A stretch of DNA of 5,228 nucleotides from Dehalococcoidia bacterium (GTDB lineage: Bacteria; Chloroflexota; Dehalococcoidia; Lucifugimonadales; UBA3495). Shown in pieces: positions 1-5,228 of the stretch; the first letter of the stretch is position 1; every line of letters starts with the position of its first letter. The notes beneath the pieces are model-generated. The model saw only the letters and a list, made by a program, of their open reading frames with translations. It was not told the DNA's origin and searched no databases. Location: assembly GCA_022823105.1 (NCBI GenBank), contig JAJDXU010000007.1, positions 1 through 5,228 on the forward strand. Direction: 5' to 3'. Both the position numbers and the translations under genes were made by a program.

Positions 1-1
1 G

Positions 2-1201
2 TTCCTGCCATTCCACGCATCCACCGAGACCTTTGACACCGGCATCGAACCGACACGGTGGCGGACACCGATTTCCAGCTACCTCCTGATCCACGCGCTG
101 CCCCTCCTCGCTGCGACAGCCTTGCTTGCCGCGACCCTGCCTCGTGCGTTCGCGCCGACCGTAGCATGGGTTCGGTCAGCCCGGGCCATCCCGGCTTCGC
201 ATCAGTGGTTCCTGGTCGCGGTGGGTCTCGGCGTGCTGCTCGCCTACTATTTCATCGCTGCGGGTTATGTCACCGCCGGCTGGTTGACCATTACGCTGAC
301 CCTCACGGTTTGGGGCCTTGTGGCTGCGTTGCTGTCCACCAACTACCCCCAACGGCGGGCCGACGTGATGGCCCTTGCGATGCTGACGGTCGCGCTCGCC
401 ATTGGCATCGGCGTCGATTTCATCCGCGTGGAGGGCGACATCGCCCGCATGAACACACTGTTCAAGTACTATCTGGTCGCCTGGATCCTGTTCGCCGCCG
501 CCGGCGCATACGGGTTCTGGCGCGGTTGGACCTTCGCCGGCTCCGCCAGCCGACGATGGCGCAATACCGTCCGGTGGGCGGCCGCCGGCGTCGTGGCTGC
601 CGTGTTCGCCGGTACGCTGGTTTATCCGGCGCTCGCTACGCCTGTTCGCATCCAGGATCGATTCAACTCCATGCCGCCCACCCTGGACGGCGCCGCTTGG
701 ATGCCCGCCGCCACGTACCAACTACCCGATTGGTGCGTCGGCCAACCTGTCGATCCCATCGACCTGTATTGGGACCACGACGCCATCCGTTGGTTCCAGG
801 ACAACGTTGCGGGCACCCCGGTGGTCCTCGAAGCCCACGGCAGCCAGTATTGCTGGAATACCCGGTTTTCCCAATACACGGGAACGCCCACGGTTCTGGG
901 CTGGCCCTGGCACCAACAGCAGCAGCGCAACGACGCTGGCATTGTCAACCGCCGCGCCAGGGATATAACCACCATTTATAGCACTCCCAGCGCACGCCGG
1001 GCGCTCGAATTGCTGGAGCAATACGGCGTCGCCTACATCGTCGTCGGCGACCTGGAGCGCGCTTACTACGATGCCCGCGGAATCGCCAAATTCGATGCCA
1101 TGGTCTCCGAAGGCGTTTTGTCGCTCGAATACTCCAACGAACGCACTCGCATCTATCAGGTCCGCGACCCGCAGACCTCGCGCGCCATTGCGCAGCAATA
1201 G
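2..1201 (+). CDS. DUF2298 (Chlor_Arch_YYY) family polytopic membrane protein, 3' part
   Basis: The frame is open from base 2 to a TAG at 1199-1201, so this is the C-terminal 399 residues of a longer gene whose start lies off the left edge. An internal TTG at 122 is not a credible start, because family-like sequence (FLPFHAS near the edge) precedes it. Visible features, numbered from the first in-frame residue: about six hydrophobic segments between residues 27 and 212; the family hallmark E144 followed by RMNT (149-152) and FKYY; then a soluble tail with LDG (228-230), PVVLEAHG (273-280), TGTPTVLGWPWH (293-304), and a final YIVVGDLER stretch. This order matches DUF2298 proteins, large integral membrane proteins resembling glycosyltransferase-type enzymes; their reaction is not established. 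Nothing suggests a frameshift. The next gene has its own promoter, so this gene probably ends its own transcript. The family call is from motif memory, not a search. Confidence 0.88.
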   Translation, partial: FLPFHASTETFDTGIEPTRWRTPISSYLLIHALPLLAATALLAATLPRAFAPTVAWVRSARAIPASHQWFLVAVGLGVLLAYYFIAAGYVTAGWLTITLTLTVWGLVAALLSTNYPQRRADVMALAMLTVALAIGIGVDFIRVEGDIARMNTLFKYYLVAWILFAAAGAYGFWRGWTFAGSASRRWRNTVRWAAAGVVAAVFAGTLVYPALATPVRIQDRFNSMPPTLDGAAWMPAATYQLPDWCVGQPVDPIDLYWDHDAIRWFQDNVAGTPVVLEAHGSQYCWNTRFSQYTGTPTVLGWPWHQQQQRNDAGIVNRRARDITTIYSTPSARRALELLEQYGVAYIVVGDLERAYYDARGIAKFDAMVSEGVLSLEYSNERTRIYQVRDPQTSRAIAQQ

Positions 1202-1267
1202 CCTCCGCTGATTGGAGCTGCCCATCATGAGCCCAACCGCCATCGCTCGCCGACGGTACCGCTAATT

Positions 1268-1296
1268 TTGACCCACCCTGACCCTTATCCTATAAT
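1268..1296 (+). promoter_or_regulatory. Sigma-70 type promoter for the Gfo/Idh/MocA gene
   Basis: TTGACC at 1268-1273 (five of six bases of the -35 consensus) and TATAAT at 1291-1296 (perfect -10) are separated by exactly 17 bp. The predicted transcription start is near 1303, which gives a leader of about 63 nt before the GTG at 1366. The site lies in the intergenic region after the DUF2298 gene, so the downstream gene can be expressed independently and probably strongly. No operator repeat was seen around it. Confidence 0.82.
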
Positions 1297-1304
1297 CGCG
1301 TTCC

Positions 1305-1341
1305 GTGCGCCGCCGTGTTCTATTTCATTCCGGTGGCGCGT
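1305..1341 (+). promoter_or_regulatory. Leader-RNA stem-loop between promoter and ribosome binding site
   Basis: GCGCCGCCG (1307-1315) pairs with CGGTGGCGC (1331-1339) over 9 bp, eight Watson-Crick and one G-U, and two more G-U pairs can extend the base to 1305/1341. The loop is 15 nt and rich in T (1316-1330). The hairpin begins within a few bases of the predicted transcription start and ends 12-14 nt before the Shine-Dalgarno sequence. No T-run follows, so it is not an intrinsic terminator. A 5'-end stabiliser or a protein-binding site fits. A weaker alternative stem, TGGCG (1334-1338) with CGCCA (1348-1352), would compete with it and touch the edge of the ribosome binding site. Confidence 0.55.
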
Positions 1342-1352
1342 CACGTACGCCA

Positions 1353-1358
1353 AGGAGG
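1353..1358 (+). promoter_or_regulatory. Ribosome binding site that fixes the GTG start at 1366
   Basis: AGGAGG at 1353-1358, inside AAGGAGGT, lies 7 nt before GTG 1366-1368. This is a near-perfect Shine-Dalgarno match. It favours the start MAIESVRVGLIGAG over the in-frame GTG at 1315, which lies inside the leader hairpin and has no ribosome binding site. Confidence 0.9.
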
Positions 1359-1365
1359 TAATACT

Positions 1366-2400
1366 GTGGCAATCGAATCCGTCCGCGTCGGTCTGATCGG
1401 CGCCGGCCGCAACACTCGAGATCGACACATTCCTGGATTCAACAGCACGGCCGGCGTTGAGATCGGCGCCGTCGCCAACCGTTCCCGCGAGTCCGGACAG
1501 GCCGTCGCCGACGCCTTCAACATCCCGACCGTGTATGACAATTGGGAGGAACTCCTCGAGGACGAAAGCCTCGACGCCGTCTGCATCGGCACCTGGCCCT
1601 ATATGCACCGCACCCTGACTACCGCAGCCCTGGCAGCTGGGAAGCACGTGCTTTGCGAGGCCCGCATGGCCATGAACGCCGCCGAAGCCCACGAAATGCT
1701 GGCCGTGTCCCAGCAAACCCCCGATCTTGTCGCCCAGATCGTGCCGTCTCCCATGACCTTTGGAATCGACGACCTGATAATTCGTCTGATCTCTGAGGGT
1801 TACGTCGGCGACCTGGTGTCCATCGACGTGCAGTCCCAAACCGGGTTCGCCGACCGTGACGGGACCATGCACTGGCGTCAGGATCGCGACCTCAGCGGCT
1901 TCAACATCCTGAACATGGGGATCTGGTACGAGGCGATGATCCGCTGGGTAGGCCGCGCCACTCAGGTCATGGCCATGAGCAAGATAACCGTGCCTCACCG
2001 CAGGGACGACGACGGCAACTGGCGTTCCATCACCATACCGGACACGGTAGACATCCTTTGCCGGCTCGCCAATGGCGCCAATGCCCATCTGAAGTTCAGC
2101 GCCTGCGCCGGCCTCTCGCCGGGCAACGATGTCTGGATCTACGGGACCGACGGCACGATCCACGTCGACAGCCAGTGGCGCGTCTTCGGCGGCAAGCGCG
2201 GCGATTCCGAGTTGCAGGAGATCGCCAACCCTCCGGAAAGCCGGTATTCCTGGTCCGTCGAGCAGGAGTTCATCGCCTCCATCCGTGATCGCGCTCCGGT
2301 GATGCGCACGCCATTCAACATCGGCGTTCACTACATGGAATGGACCGAGGCCGTTACCGTCAGCGCCCAAACCGGCGAGGCGGTGCACCTGCCGCTGTGA
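1366..2400 (+). CDS. Gfo/Idh/MocA-family protein with atypical active-site residues
   Basis: This is a 344-residue protein, a normal length for NAD(P)-dependent sugar and polyol dehydrogenases of the Gfo/Idh/MocA family. The N-terminal Rossmann domain (about 1-125) starts VGLIGAGRNTRDRH, with G9, G12 and G14 of the dinucleotide-binding loop, and continues to AGKHVLCEAR (91-100). The C-terminal alpha/beta domain follows, with GTDGTIHVDS (260-269). The usual catalytic signatures differ: the EKP triplet reads EAR (98-100), so the lysine is absent. The motif normally written LDxGxHxxD reads LNMGIWYEA (182-190), giving Asp to Asn183, His to Trp187 and Asp to Ala190. From memory, a WYE form occurs in related proteins of this subfamily, so it may be a variant type rather than decay. 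The frame is intact and the gene has a strong promoter and ribosome binding site, so it is expressed. The substrate is unknown; cytoplasmic, as no signal peptide is seen. The long antisense frame opposite it has no family features. Confidence 0.9.
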   Translation: MAIESVRVGLIGAGRNTRDRHIPGFNSTAGVEIGAVANRSRESGQAVADAFNIPTVYDNWEELLEDESLDAVCIGTWPYMHRTLTTAALAAGKHVLCEARMAMNAAEAHEMLAVSQQTPDLVAQIVPSPMTFGIDDLIIRLISEGYVGDLVSIDVQSQTGFADRDGTMHWRQDRDLSGFNILNMGIWYEAMIRWVGRATQVMAMSKITVPHRRDDDGNWRSITIPDTVDILCRLANGANAHLKFSACAGLSPGNDVWIYGTDGTIHVDSQWRVFGGKRGDSELQEIANPPESRYSWSVEQEFIASIRDRAPVMRTPFNIGVHYMEWTEAVTVSAQTGEAVHLPL

Positions 2401-2423
2401 CCCACGGCATACCATTGAGCACA

Positions 2424-2467
2424 CGTAAGGGCGGATCCACCATGCGCGGACCCGCCCTTACGATTTT
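2424..2467 (+). terminator. Hairpin terminator after the Gfo/Idh/MocA gene
   Basis: CGTAAGGGCGGATCC (2424-2438) pairs with GGACCCGCCCTTACG (2448-2462), 14 of 15 positions, with one A-C mismatch and a 9-nt loop. It starts 23 nt after the TGA stop and is followed by ATTTTG, a short T-run. On the opposite strand no T-run follows the stem, so any stop for the convergent selenoprotein transcript, whose gene ends at 2485, would be weaker or need Rho. Confidence 0.75.
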
Positions 2468-2484
2468 GCAGATACCTGTCTCGG

Positions 2485-3027
2485 CTACCTATCCACCAAA
2501 CACGCTATCACCTGCGGGGCAGCCGTTGCCGCCCGTTCAGCCAGTTCCAAATCGCTGAGCGTCACGATCGGGTGGTCGATGATCGCCAACCCGTAATCCG
2601 GGTCGCCGCGCATGCGCGACATTGCGTGGGCCTGACTGATGAACGGCCTGGTCGTCAACACGGTGGACGGGATCCCCAAGAGTTCGGTTTCCATTGCGTC
2701 GTGCACACTGCACGCGGTGCAGGACCCTCATTCAGCCGTGGCGTGTATTGCCACGTCGATGCTTTGAGCGGTCCTTTGCAGGTCCTCGATCCGGGCCGGC
2801 CATTGCCATCCGCCCTTGTTGTGCTCAACCGTGCCCTTGATGTCGTAGCGCTCGCCGATGATGGCGGCGATGCGTCGCAGCAGGTCTTCGGAGTGCGGCT
2901 TGTTGTTGGCGAACAGCCCGATCACCTTGCCGTCCAACGTCGCCGGACGCTGCGCCAACCGCGCCGGAGCCTGCGGCCCATCGTCCCTCGGGTCCAGCGT
3001 GATGATGGATCCTCCCAGTGTCGTCAT
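2485..3027 (-). CDS. UGSC-family selenoprotein (UGA-decoded selenocysteine at residue 100)
   Basis: Reading TGA 2728-2730 as selenocysteine gives one 180-residue protein from ATG (3025-3027) to TAG (2485-2487). The N-terminal part has LDPRDDGPQAPARL (11-24), a DGKVIGLFANNKP strand and turn (32-44), and a helix SEDLLRRIAAIIG. It runs through SIDVAIHATAE directly into U100-G-S-C103-T-A-C106-SVHDAMETELLGIP. That is the signature of the UGSC family, in which the first position is Sec or Cys, followed by GSC and a VHD helix. The UxxC pair suggests a thiol/selenol redox or peroxide-type reaction, but the substrate is not known. The start is fixed by GGAGG 7 nt upstream. Upstream by 40 nt is the partner gene with its TDGLPIVPPT motif. 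If UGA were simply a stop, a 99-residue fragment lacking the whole motif would result, while the codons beyond would still match the family, which is unlikely for a decayed gene. Cytoplasmic; no signal peptide is seen. Confidence 0.87.
2700..2714 (-). promoter_or_regulatory. Putative bacterial SECIS hairpin
   Basis: Counting the U of the UGA as base 1, bases 17-22 (CGTGCA) pair with 26-31 (TGCACG) in a perfect 6-bp stem with apical loop GUG at 23-25. Bacterial SECIS elements sit in the coding region just after the UGA and need a G in the first two loop positions at about 16-37 nt from the UGA; here the loop begins after 19 nt and starts with GU, as in E. coli fdhF. A competing 6-bp stem, CTGCAC with GTGCAG (plus-strand 2708-2722), has a CGC loop too close to the UGA to fit the rule. 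Confidence 0.6.
2728..2730 (-). other. In-frame UGA selenocysteine codon
   Basis: On the minus strand this TGA is flanked by codons for HATAE before it and GSCTAC after it, so it stands at the first position of the UGSC motif. The genes at 1366-2400 and 3068-4066 end in TGA, so TGA is a normal stop codon in this genome and needs special context here. Confidence 0.87.
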
Positions 3028-3034
3028 GTTTCAA

Positions 3035-3039
3035 CCTCC
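3035..3039 (-). promoter_or_regulatory. Ribosome binding site of the UGSC selenoprotein gene
   Basis: The minus strand reads GGAGG here, 7 nt before ATG at 3025-3027, in the 40-nt gap after the partner gene. The selenoprotein therefore initiates independently rather than by readthrough of the upstream TGA. Confidence 0.85.
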
Positions 3040-3067
3040 AGTGGTCGCGTTGAATTCAAGCGTTTGT

Positions 3068-4066
3068 TCAGGGGGTCTGCACCGGCCGCGTTACCGATCG
3101 GCTGCTCCCCCACGTGCTGATCAGGCTCACGAATCCGCCGGCCAGGCCCCCGCCCGGCAGCACCGTGATGCGGTCGGCGTCCGCCACCACGGGAACCATA
3201 CGGTCGTGGTCCAGCTCGGACGCCATGCGATGCCATCGTATCCATTCGCCGGCCGGCAATTGCGCCTTTTCGTACAGGAACTCCGCCACCTGTCGCCTCG
3301 ACCAGCCTGCGTCCGCGATGTGCAGCATCGCCTCCGGGCTGATCACACAGACCACCTCCGGCATCCCCGGGCCGAACGCCAGCATCGAGTGCGCCACCGT
3401 CGTCAGCAGATCGGCCGGGTTGTTGTCCCCGTGCAGCGTGACCTGCAGCGGGCCCAGCGTCGCGTAGGCCGTAACTATGGTCGCATCTTCGCCGTATCCC
3501 AACTCCGACGCCAGCGACGGCCAGGGACTGACCGCCAGGTTTTCCGGAAAACAGAACGTGATCTTTCCGGGATGCCCGAAAGTGCTGTTGTCCATCACCA
3601 CAGCGGCCGAGCCGTAGAAGTTGGCTTTGAACAGGTTTACCGCCCTGCCTATTGCGGCGTTGGCGCGGCTCCCATTGCCCATCATCTCCACCCCGGCGTT
3701 CATCCCGATCCGGTCTGCGTACGGGCCGCTCACCACCGTCAGGACTGTTACTCCATTGGTGGACGTGCTGCTCGCGTGCAGGTTGAACGAGCGGTCCGAG
3801 ATGGCCGACAGCGATGCCAGCACTACGGGAAAGTGCTCGGGCAGGCACCCCGCCATCACGGCATTTACCGCCGCCTTGCCAGCGGTGAACCGTTTCTGCC
3901 GAATTACCTCCGTCCCAAGTTCGTGCTCCGCGGATACGCCCGCGTAATCCAGCATTACCTGGACCCGCTCGGGAGTCGGGGGAACAATCGGCAGCCCGTC
4001 GGTCAATCCGTTGTCGAAGTAATGGTCCTGTGCCGCGCTCCAGTCGTTGAAATTCAGTGTGGTCAC
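3068..4066 (-). CDS. Conserved UGSC-associated protein of unknown function (TDGLPIVPPT motif)
   Basis: This 332-residue protein starts at GTG (4064-4066), with GAGG 5 nt upstream (4072-4075), and ends in TGA followed by a second in-frame TGA four codons later. Conserved-looking blocks are DNGLTDGLPIVPPTPERV (18-35), NAVMAGCLPEHFPVVLA (68-84, with C74), STNGVTVLTVVSGP (102-115), NGSRANAAIGRAVNL (131-145), FGHPGKITFCFPEN (163-176, with C172), and a glycine-rich tail LPGGGLAGG (303-311). I recognise this pattern from proteins adjoining or fused to UGSC domains, from memory only; no biochemical role is known to me. There is no signal peptide and no long hydrophobic segment, so it should be cytoplasmic. 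The 40-nt spacing to the selenoprotein gene indicates an operon and probably a functional pair or complex. It is not an obvious enzyme of a named class; the cysteines are candidate partners for the selenol. Confidence 0.8.
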   Translation of the reverse strand: MTTLNFNDWSAAQDHYFDNGLTDGLPIVPPTPERVQVMLDYAGVSAEHELGTEVIRQKRFTAGKAAVNAVMAGCLPEHFPVVLASLSAISDRSFNLHASSTSTNGVTVLTVVSGPYADRIGMNAGVEMMGNGSRANAAIGRAVNLFKANFYGSAAVVMDNSTFGHPGKITFCFPENLAVSPWPSLASELGYGEDATIVTAYATLGPLQVTLHGDNNPADLLTTVAHSMLAFGPGMPEVVCVISPEAMLHIADAGWSRRQVAEFLYEKAQLPAGEWIRWHRMASELDHDRMVPVVADADRITVLPGGGLAGGFVSLISTWGSSRSVTRPVQTP

Positions 4067-4071
4067 AAAAT

Positions 4072-4075
4072 CCTC
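4072..4075 (-). promoter_or_regulatory. Ribosome binding site for the GTG-started 332-residue gene
   Basis: The minus strand reads GAGG, 5 nt before GTG 4064-4066, inside the 30-nt gap after the ATPase gene's TAG. It supports the GTG start and MTTLNFNDW as the N-terminus. No convincing promoter was found in that gap, so transcription from upstream is likely. Confidence 0.7.
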
Positions 4076-4096
4076 GCTGTTCTTTGGCTCATCTAC

Positions 4097-5228
4097 CTAC
4101 CCGCGGGCCCCACCCTGCCGGTAATCAGGGCCTTCCAAACCCAGCACAAGTACCACGTTTTGGTCCTGCAATCTAGATCCGATGCGCGGCCGTGCACTGG
4201 ATATTTCGGAGATGTGGTGCGATGTAGTGATGATAGTAGGCAACCGTTCCTCATATCTGTAGTTGATGATCTGGAAGAGCTTGTCTTCGGCAAAAGGAGT
4301 ACTGCGTTCAGCTCCGAGATCATCTAATACCAGCAGGTCGACCATCTTGATGCGCTGTAACAAATCGATGTGGGCGATGGGACTGTCAGGAGAGAAAGCA
4401 GCCCTCAGGTAATCCAGTAAATCAGCGACGGTAGCGAAAAAGATATCGTCCCCACGATATTCTCGCTCTACCGCTGCGGCTACCGCTAGATGCGTTTTGC
4501 CGACACCCAACGGGCCAAGAAGTGCCAACCATCGATAGGGGGCCGGATTTTCTACCCATTTCTGGATAAACGCGTGGACGCCGGCGATTCCGGTGGAGTG
4601 TTCAGTAGTATTCTGGCCATCACCGTTAGTCTGGAAGGTGTCGAAGGTCATCCGTCGGCGCATATTGGGCGGAATCTCGCCGGCTATGCTAGTTTGCAAT
4701 TGTCCCAGCCTACCCAATCGTACAATTTCGGCGAAACCGTCGGACGTTTCCAAGCGAGTGCGCAGAAACTCATCAGCACGTTCAGGGTCGCCACGTAGCG
4801 TGATCACCGTGGCCAGTCGGGCTGAATGGCGGTGCGCCAGCAGTTGAAACAATCGGTCTTGCCCCCATGGAGTGGCTGGGTTGGTAGGGAGGTCGTCCAG
4901 TATCAGTAGTCGCGCGTCGCGCACTTGGCTGAGCCGATCGATGAAATTCCGCTCTTCATCGGCGTCGAACCCGCTACGCAAATAGTCCAGTAGGTCCCCA
5001 GACGTTACGAAGAGAGCGGCTTGACCGAGTTCGATTTGCCGATTCGCAATGGCGGCCGCTAGGAATGTTTTACCGCTACCGCTAGGTCCAGCCAACGTTA
5101 TCCAACCAGTAGGATTCTCCGCGTACACCTGGACGACGCTAAGGGCCTCTTGAAAAGCCTTTCGACCAGCGGGATTATTGTGAAAACTACTGGGGTCCGC
5201 TGACTCGAAACTGCATTCGCGCAATGCA
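4097..5228 (-). CDS. Tandem DnaC/IstB-like AAA+ ATPase, 5' end missing
   Basis: The frame is open to the right edge; a TTG at 5222-5224 is the first candidate start, but the protein would then begin in the middle of a module, so the true start is probably outside. The visible 375 residues hold two consecutive DnaC-type ATPase modules. Module 1 has Walker A GPSGSGKT (46-53) and Walker B LLILDD (106-111). Module 2 has Walker A GPLGVGKT (237-244), Walker B LLVLDDLGAE (297-306), TTS (333-335) and RIGSRL (347-352, likely arginine finger region), ending with the DYR typical of DnaC/IstB tails. Both modules share DLLDYLR after Walker A and D[RK]LFQ after Walker B. The segment IPPNMRRRMTFDTF (184-197) looks like a module start and fits an internal duplication. 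DnaC-type proteins load replicative helicases; IstB helps IS21 transposition, but no transposase is visible and IstB has one domain. A helicase-loader or other remodelling role is therefore inferred only. G+C is lower than in the neighbouring genes. Confidence 0.85.
   Translation of the reverse strand, partial: ALRECSFESADPSSFHNNPAGRKAFQEALSVVQVYAENPTGWITLAGPSGSGKTFLAAAIANRQIELGQAALFVTSGDLLDYLRSGFDADEERNFIDRLSQVRDARLLILDDLPTNPATPWGQDRLFQLLAHRHSARLATVITLRGDPERADEFLRTRLETSDGFAEIVRLGRLGQLQTSIAGEIPPNMRRRMTFDTFQTNGDGQNTTEHSTGIAGVHAFIQKWVENPAPYRWLALLGPLGVGKTHLAVAAAVEREYRGDDIFFATVADLLDYLRAAFSPDSPIAHIDLLQRIKMVDLLVLDDLGAERSTPFAEDKLFQIINYRYEERLPTIITTSHHISEISSARPRIGSRLQDQNVVLVLGLEGPDYRQGGARG

Noticed and set aside
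1227..1265. A 12-codon frame, MSPTAIARRRYR, with GGAG 9 nt upstream, after the DUF2298 gene.
   Set aside because: It is too short to tell from chance, has no recognisable function, and ends where the next promoter begins.
1315..1365. Upstream in-frame GTG that would add 17 residues to the Gfo/Idh/MocA protein.
   Set aside because: It has no ribosome binding site, lies inside the leader hairpin, and precedes the excellent Shine-Dalgarno sequence serving GTG 1366.
1285..2424. Long minus-strand open frame of 379 codons opposite the Gfo/Idh/MocA gene.
   Set aside because: It shows no family motif and mirrors the complement of a well-supported GC-rich gene; such antisense frames are common at high G+C.
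2485..2730. Reading the interrupted UGSC gene as a pseudogene or sequencing error.
   Set aside because: The frame and family motifs continue unbroken on both sides, the stop falls exactly at the Sec/Cys position, and a SECIS-like hairpin follows.
3050..3059. 10-bp palindrome TTGAATTCAA in the gap between the two selenoprotein-module genes.
   Set aside because: It has no loop, flanking symmetry or second copy, so it is most likely chance.
3056..3070. TGA ending the 332-residue gene considered as a second selenocysteine codon.
   Set aside because: Another in-frame TGA follows four codons later (3056-3058), there is no UxxC-like context, and the next gene has its own ribosome binding site.
2858..4327. 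Plus-strand open frame of 489 codons opposite the selenoprotein pair and the ATPase end.
   Set aside because: It crosses three supported minus-strand genes, is very rich in Arg, His and Pro, and has no recognisable domain.
4097..5228. IS21-type IstB transposition helper.
   Set aside because: No transposase gene, terminal inverted repeats or target duplication is visible, and the tandem two-module form is unlike IstB.

Overview
The window looks like a stretch of a Chloroflexota (Dehalococcoidia or SAR202-like) genome. This is inferred from gene content. The left edge holds the 3' part of a membrane protein of the DUF2298 'Chlor_Arch_YYY' family, known mainly from Chloroflexi and archaea. It is followed by a divergent Gfo/Idh/MocA protein and by a UGSC-type selenoprotein next to its usual partner sequence. 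Most of the window is GC-rich; the right-hand 1.1 kb is clearly less so.

Layout. On the + strand: (1) the 3' part of a DUF2298 membrane protein (2-1201, open at the left edge); (2) an intergenic region with a consensus-like sigma-70 promoter (TTGACC, 17 bp, TATAAT) and a strong leader hairpin; (3) a 344-residue Gfo/Idh/MocA-fold protein (1366-2400); (4) a hairpin terminator (2424-2467). The remaining genes face the other way. Read 5' to 3' on the - strand they are: (5) a tandem double-AAA+ DnaC/IstB-like ATPase (5228-4097, open at the right edge); (6) a 332-residue protein of unknown function with an N-terminal TDGLPIVPPT motif (4066-3068); (7) a UGSC-family selenoprotein (3027-2485). Gaps are 30 nt between (5) and (6) and 40 nt between (6) and (7), so all three could share a transcript. 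The terminator lies where the two gene sets converge.

The main result is gene (7). An ordinary reading breaks it at a TGA (2728-2730) into a 99-codon piece and a downstream piece in the same frame. The TGA is followed at once by GSCTACSVHD, so the joined protein carries the U-G-S-C redox motif. A 6-bp stem with a GUG apical loop starts 13 nt after the UGA, with the loop 19 nt after it, matching the layout of a bacterial SECIS element. Two other genes here end in TGA, so the genetic code is otherwise standard. The 332-residue neighbour and the selenoprotein probably work together, but the substrate and reaction cannot be read from the sequence.

Other points of note: the Gfo/Idh/MocA protein lacks the usual EKP lysine and the Asp/His catalytic positions, and the DnaC-like protein carries two apparently intact ATPase modules in one chain.
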